Shown: one piece after another, positions 5,785-6,174 of the stretch
Layout: each line of letters begins with the position of its first letter
How positions within the stretch are numbered: the stretch's first letter is position 1
Origin: Moraxellaceae bacterium
GTDB taxonomy: Bacteria > Pseudomonadota > Gammaproteobacteria > Pseudomonadales > UBA3067
Reading direction: 5' to 3'
DNA: 6,174 nucleotides
Assembly (NCBI GenBank): GCA_002401525.1
Contig: NVTH01000030.1
Coordinates: 17,721 to 23,894 of the forward strand
The notes under the pieces: generated by a model
The model's database searches: none
What the model was told of the DNA's origin: nothing
What the model saw: the letters and a program-made list of their open reading frames with translations, nothing else
Made by a program: the position numbers and the translations under genes

Positions 5785-5790
5785 ATGTGA
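5773..5790. promoter_or_regulatory. Perfect 18-bp palindrome, candidate operator
   Basis: TCACATTTTAAAATGTGA is identical to its own reverse complement. It overlaps the likely -35 of the small exported protein gene, which is a typical operator position. The half-sites TCACA and TGTGA resemble a CRP site turned inside out, and the spacing does not fit CRP. The binding protein is unknown. Confidence 0.45.
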
Positions 5791-6134
5791 TCTCCCTATG
5801 AGTTTGCCGCTCGCGGATATATCCAATCGGCCCATCAATCAAATTGATAAGACTATTAAAAACCATTCAGTGTCGCTAAATCCAATGCGTTTTGTAACCA
5901 GGCGACATCGGCCATAAAAGAATTATTGCTTGCCGTTATATTTCAATCATTTACCCTAACCCCCAGCTCACAAAGTGTTACAAACGCCTAAATCACCCAG
6001 ACCCATCCCTATAACCAAAATATTAATTCGTCTCGAGCAACCTGAAATTAAGTTAGCACTTACTTCCATTGGAACTAAAACGGTCAAAACTTAAGCGTTA
6101 GAGACTGCACGTTTCTCCTCGGTCTAGAACGGAC

Positions 6135-6140
6135 TACAAT
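6135..6140 (+). promoter_or_regulatory. Possible -10 element pointing off the right edge
   Basis: TACAAT matches the -10 consensus at five of six. Only a poor -35 is available upstream (TTTCTC at 6112-6117, 17 nt away). If real, it would drive a gene starting just beyond the window. Confidence 0.2.
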
Positions 6141-6174
6141 AAGCGCCTGACAAACGTCACCTCTTTTAGCTATT

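Larger units (their letters stand above)
5714..6174. other. Right-end region of 461 bp without a convincing gene
   Basis: Both strands were read for short genes. Three frames of 19-39 codons exist (5798-5917 plus; 5856-5915 and 5968-6069 minus), but none has a ribosome-binding site. Palindromes are frequent: 5773-5790, GGATATATCC at 5815-5824, ATCAAT-3-ATTGAT at 5834-5848, TAAGT-4-ACTTA at 6049-6062 and TTCCA-1-TGGAA at 6064-6074. The region looks regulatory, probably serving the small exported gene on the left and a gene beyond the right edge. Confidence 0.5.

Noticed and set aside
5773..5800. CRP site around AAAATGTGATCT
   Set aside because: The left half TGTGA is good but the matching right half is TATGA rather than TCACA. 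The symmetric element is the inside-out palindrome instead.
5815..5824. GGATATATCC palindrome as an operator
   Set aside because: A 10-bp palindrome is common by chance, and it is not placed on a recognisable promoter.
5856..5915. 19-codon minus-strand frame (MADVAWLQNALDLATLNGF)
   Set aside because: The peptide looks protein-like and could be the tail of a decayed gene, but it has no ribosome-binding site and no coding continuation upstream in the same frame.
5798..5917. 39-codon plus-strand frame starting MSLPLADISNR
   Set aside because: The sequence before its ATG is TCTCCCT, with no ribosome-binding site, and the peptide has no recognisable feature.
5968..6069. 33-codon minus-strand frame with a hydrophobic VIGMGLGDLGV segment
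   Set aside because: There is no ribosome-binding site before the ATG. The frame is short and ends before any recognisable motif.

Overview
The window looks like chromosomal DNA from a Gram-negative bacterium, most likely a marine-type gammaproteobacterium of moderate GC. The reasons are a full-length, four-cysteine DinG helicase of the enterobacterial type, a short ComFB-family protein, Sec signal peptides, and intergenic spacing typical of that group. This assignment is inferred from protein character only. No phage, insertion sequence, CRISPR array, rRNA or tRNA was seen.

Layout from left to right. (1) A minus-strand ComFB-family gene runs off the left edge (1-182); only its N-terminal 60 codons are present. 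(2) After a short gap comes a minus-strand gene for a glycerophosphodiester phosphodiesterase-like protein (322-1131) with a GTG start and a clear ribosome-binding site. (3) A 330-bp divergent intergenic region holds a candidate promoter and a three-copy TAGACT motif. (4) A plus-strand gene (1462-2838) encodes an unrecognised, predicted exported, lysine-rich protein. It has a triplicated segment in its signal peptide, three pairs of cysteines at similar spacing, a coiled-coil-like stretch, and a C-terminal Asp/Glu tract flanked by two copies of an RDWT(N/Q)LV motif. (5) This gene converges on dinG (2897-5062, minus) across a 58-bp gap containing a strong hairpin. (6) About 250 bp further on is a small minus-strand gene (5318-5713) for a 131-residue predicted exported protein, with an 18-bp perfect palindrome overlapping its likely promoter. 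(7) The last 460 bp (5714-6174) hold no convincing gene, only palindromic sites and a possible promoter pointing off the right edge.

The genes do not form one obvious pathway. ComFB-like and GDPD genes lie on the same strand but 139 bp apart, and dinG appears to be transcribed alone. The most unusual items are the multi-repeat exported protein at 1462-2838 and the small exported protein at 5318-5713; neither could be assigned a function.
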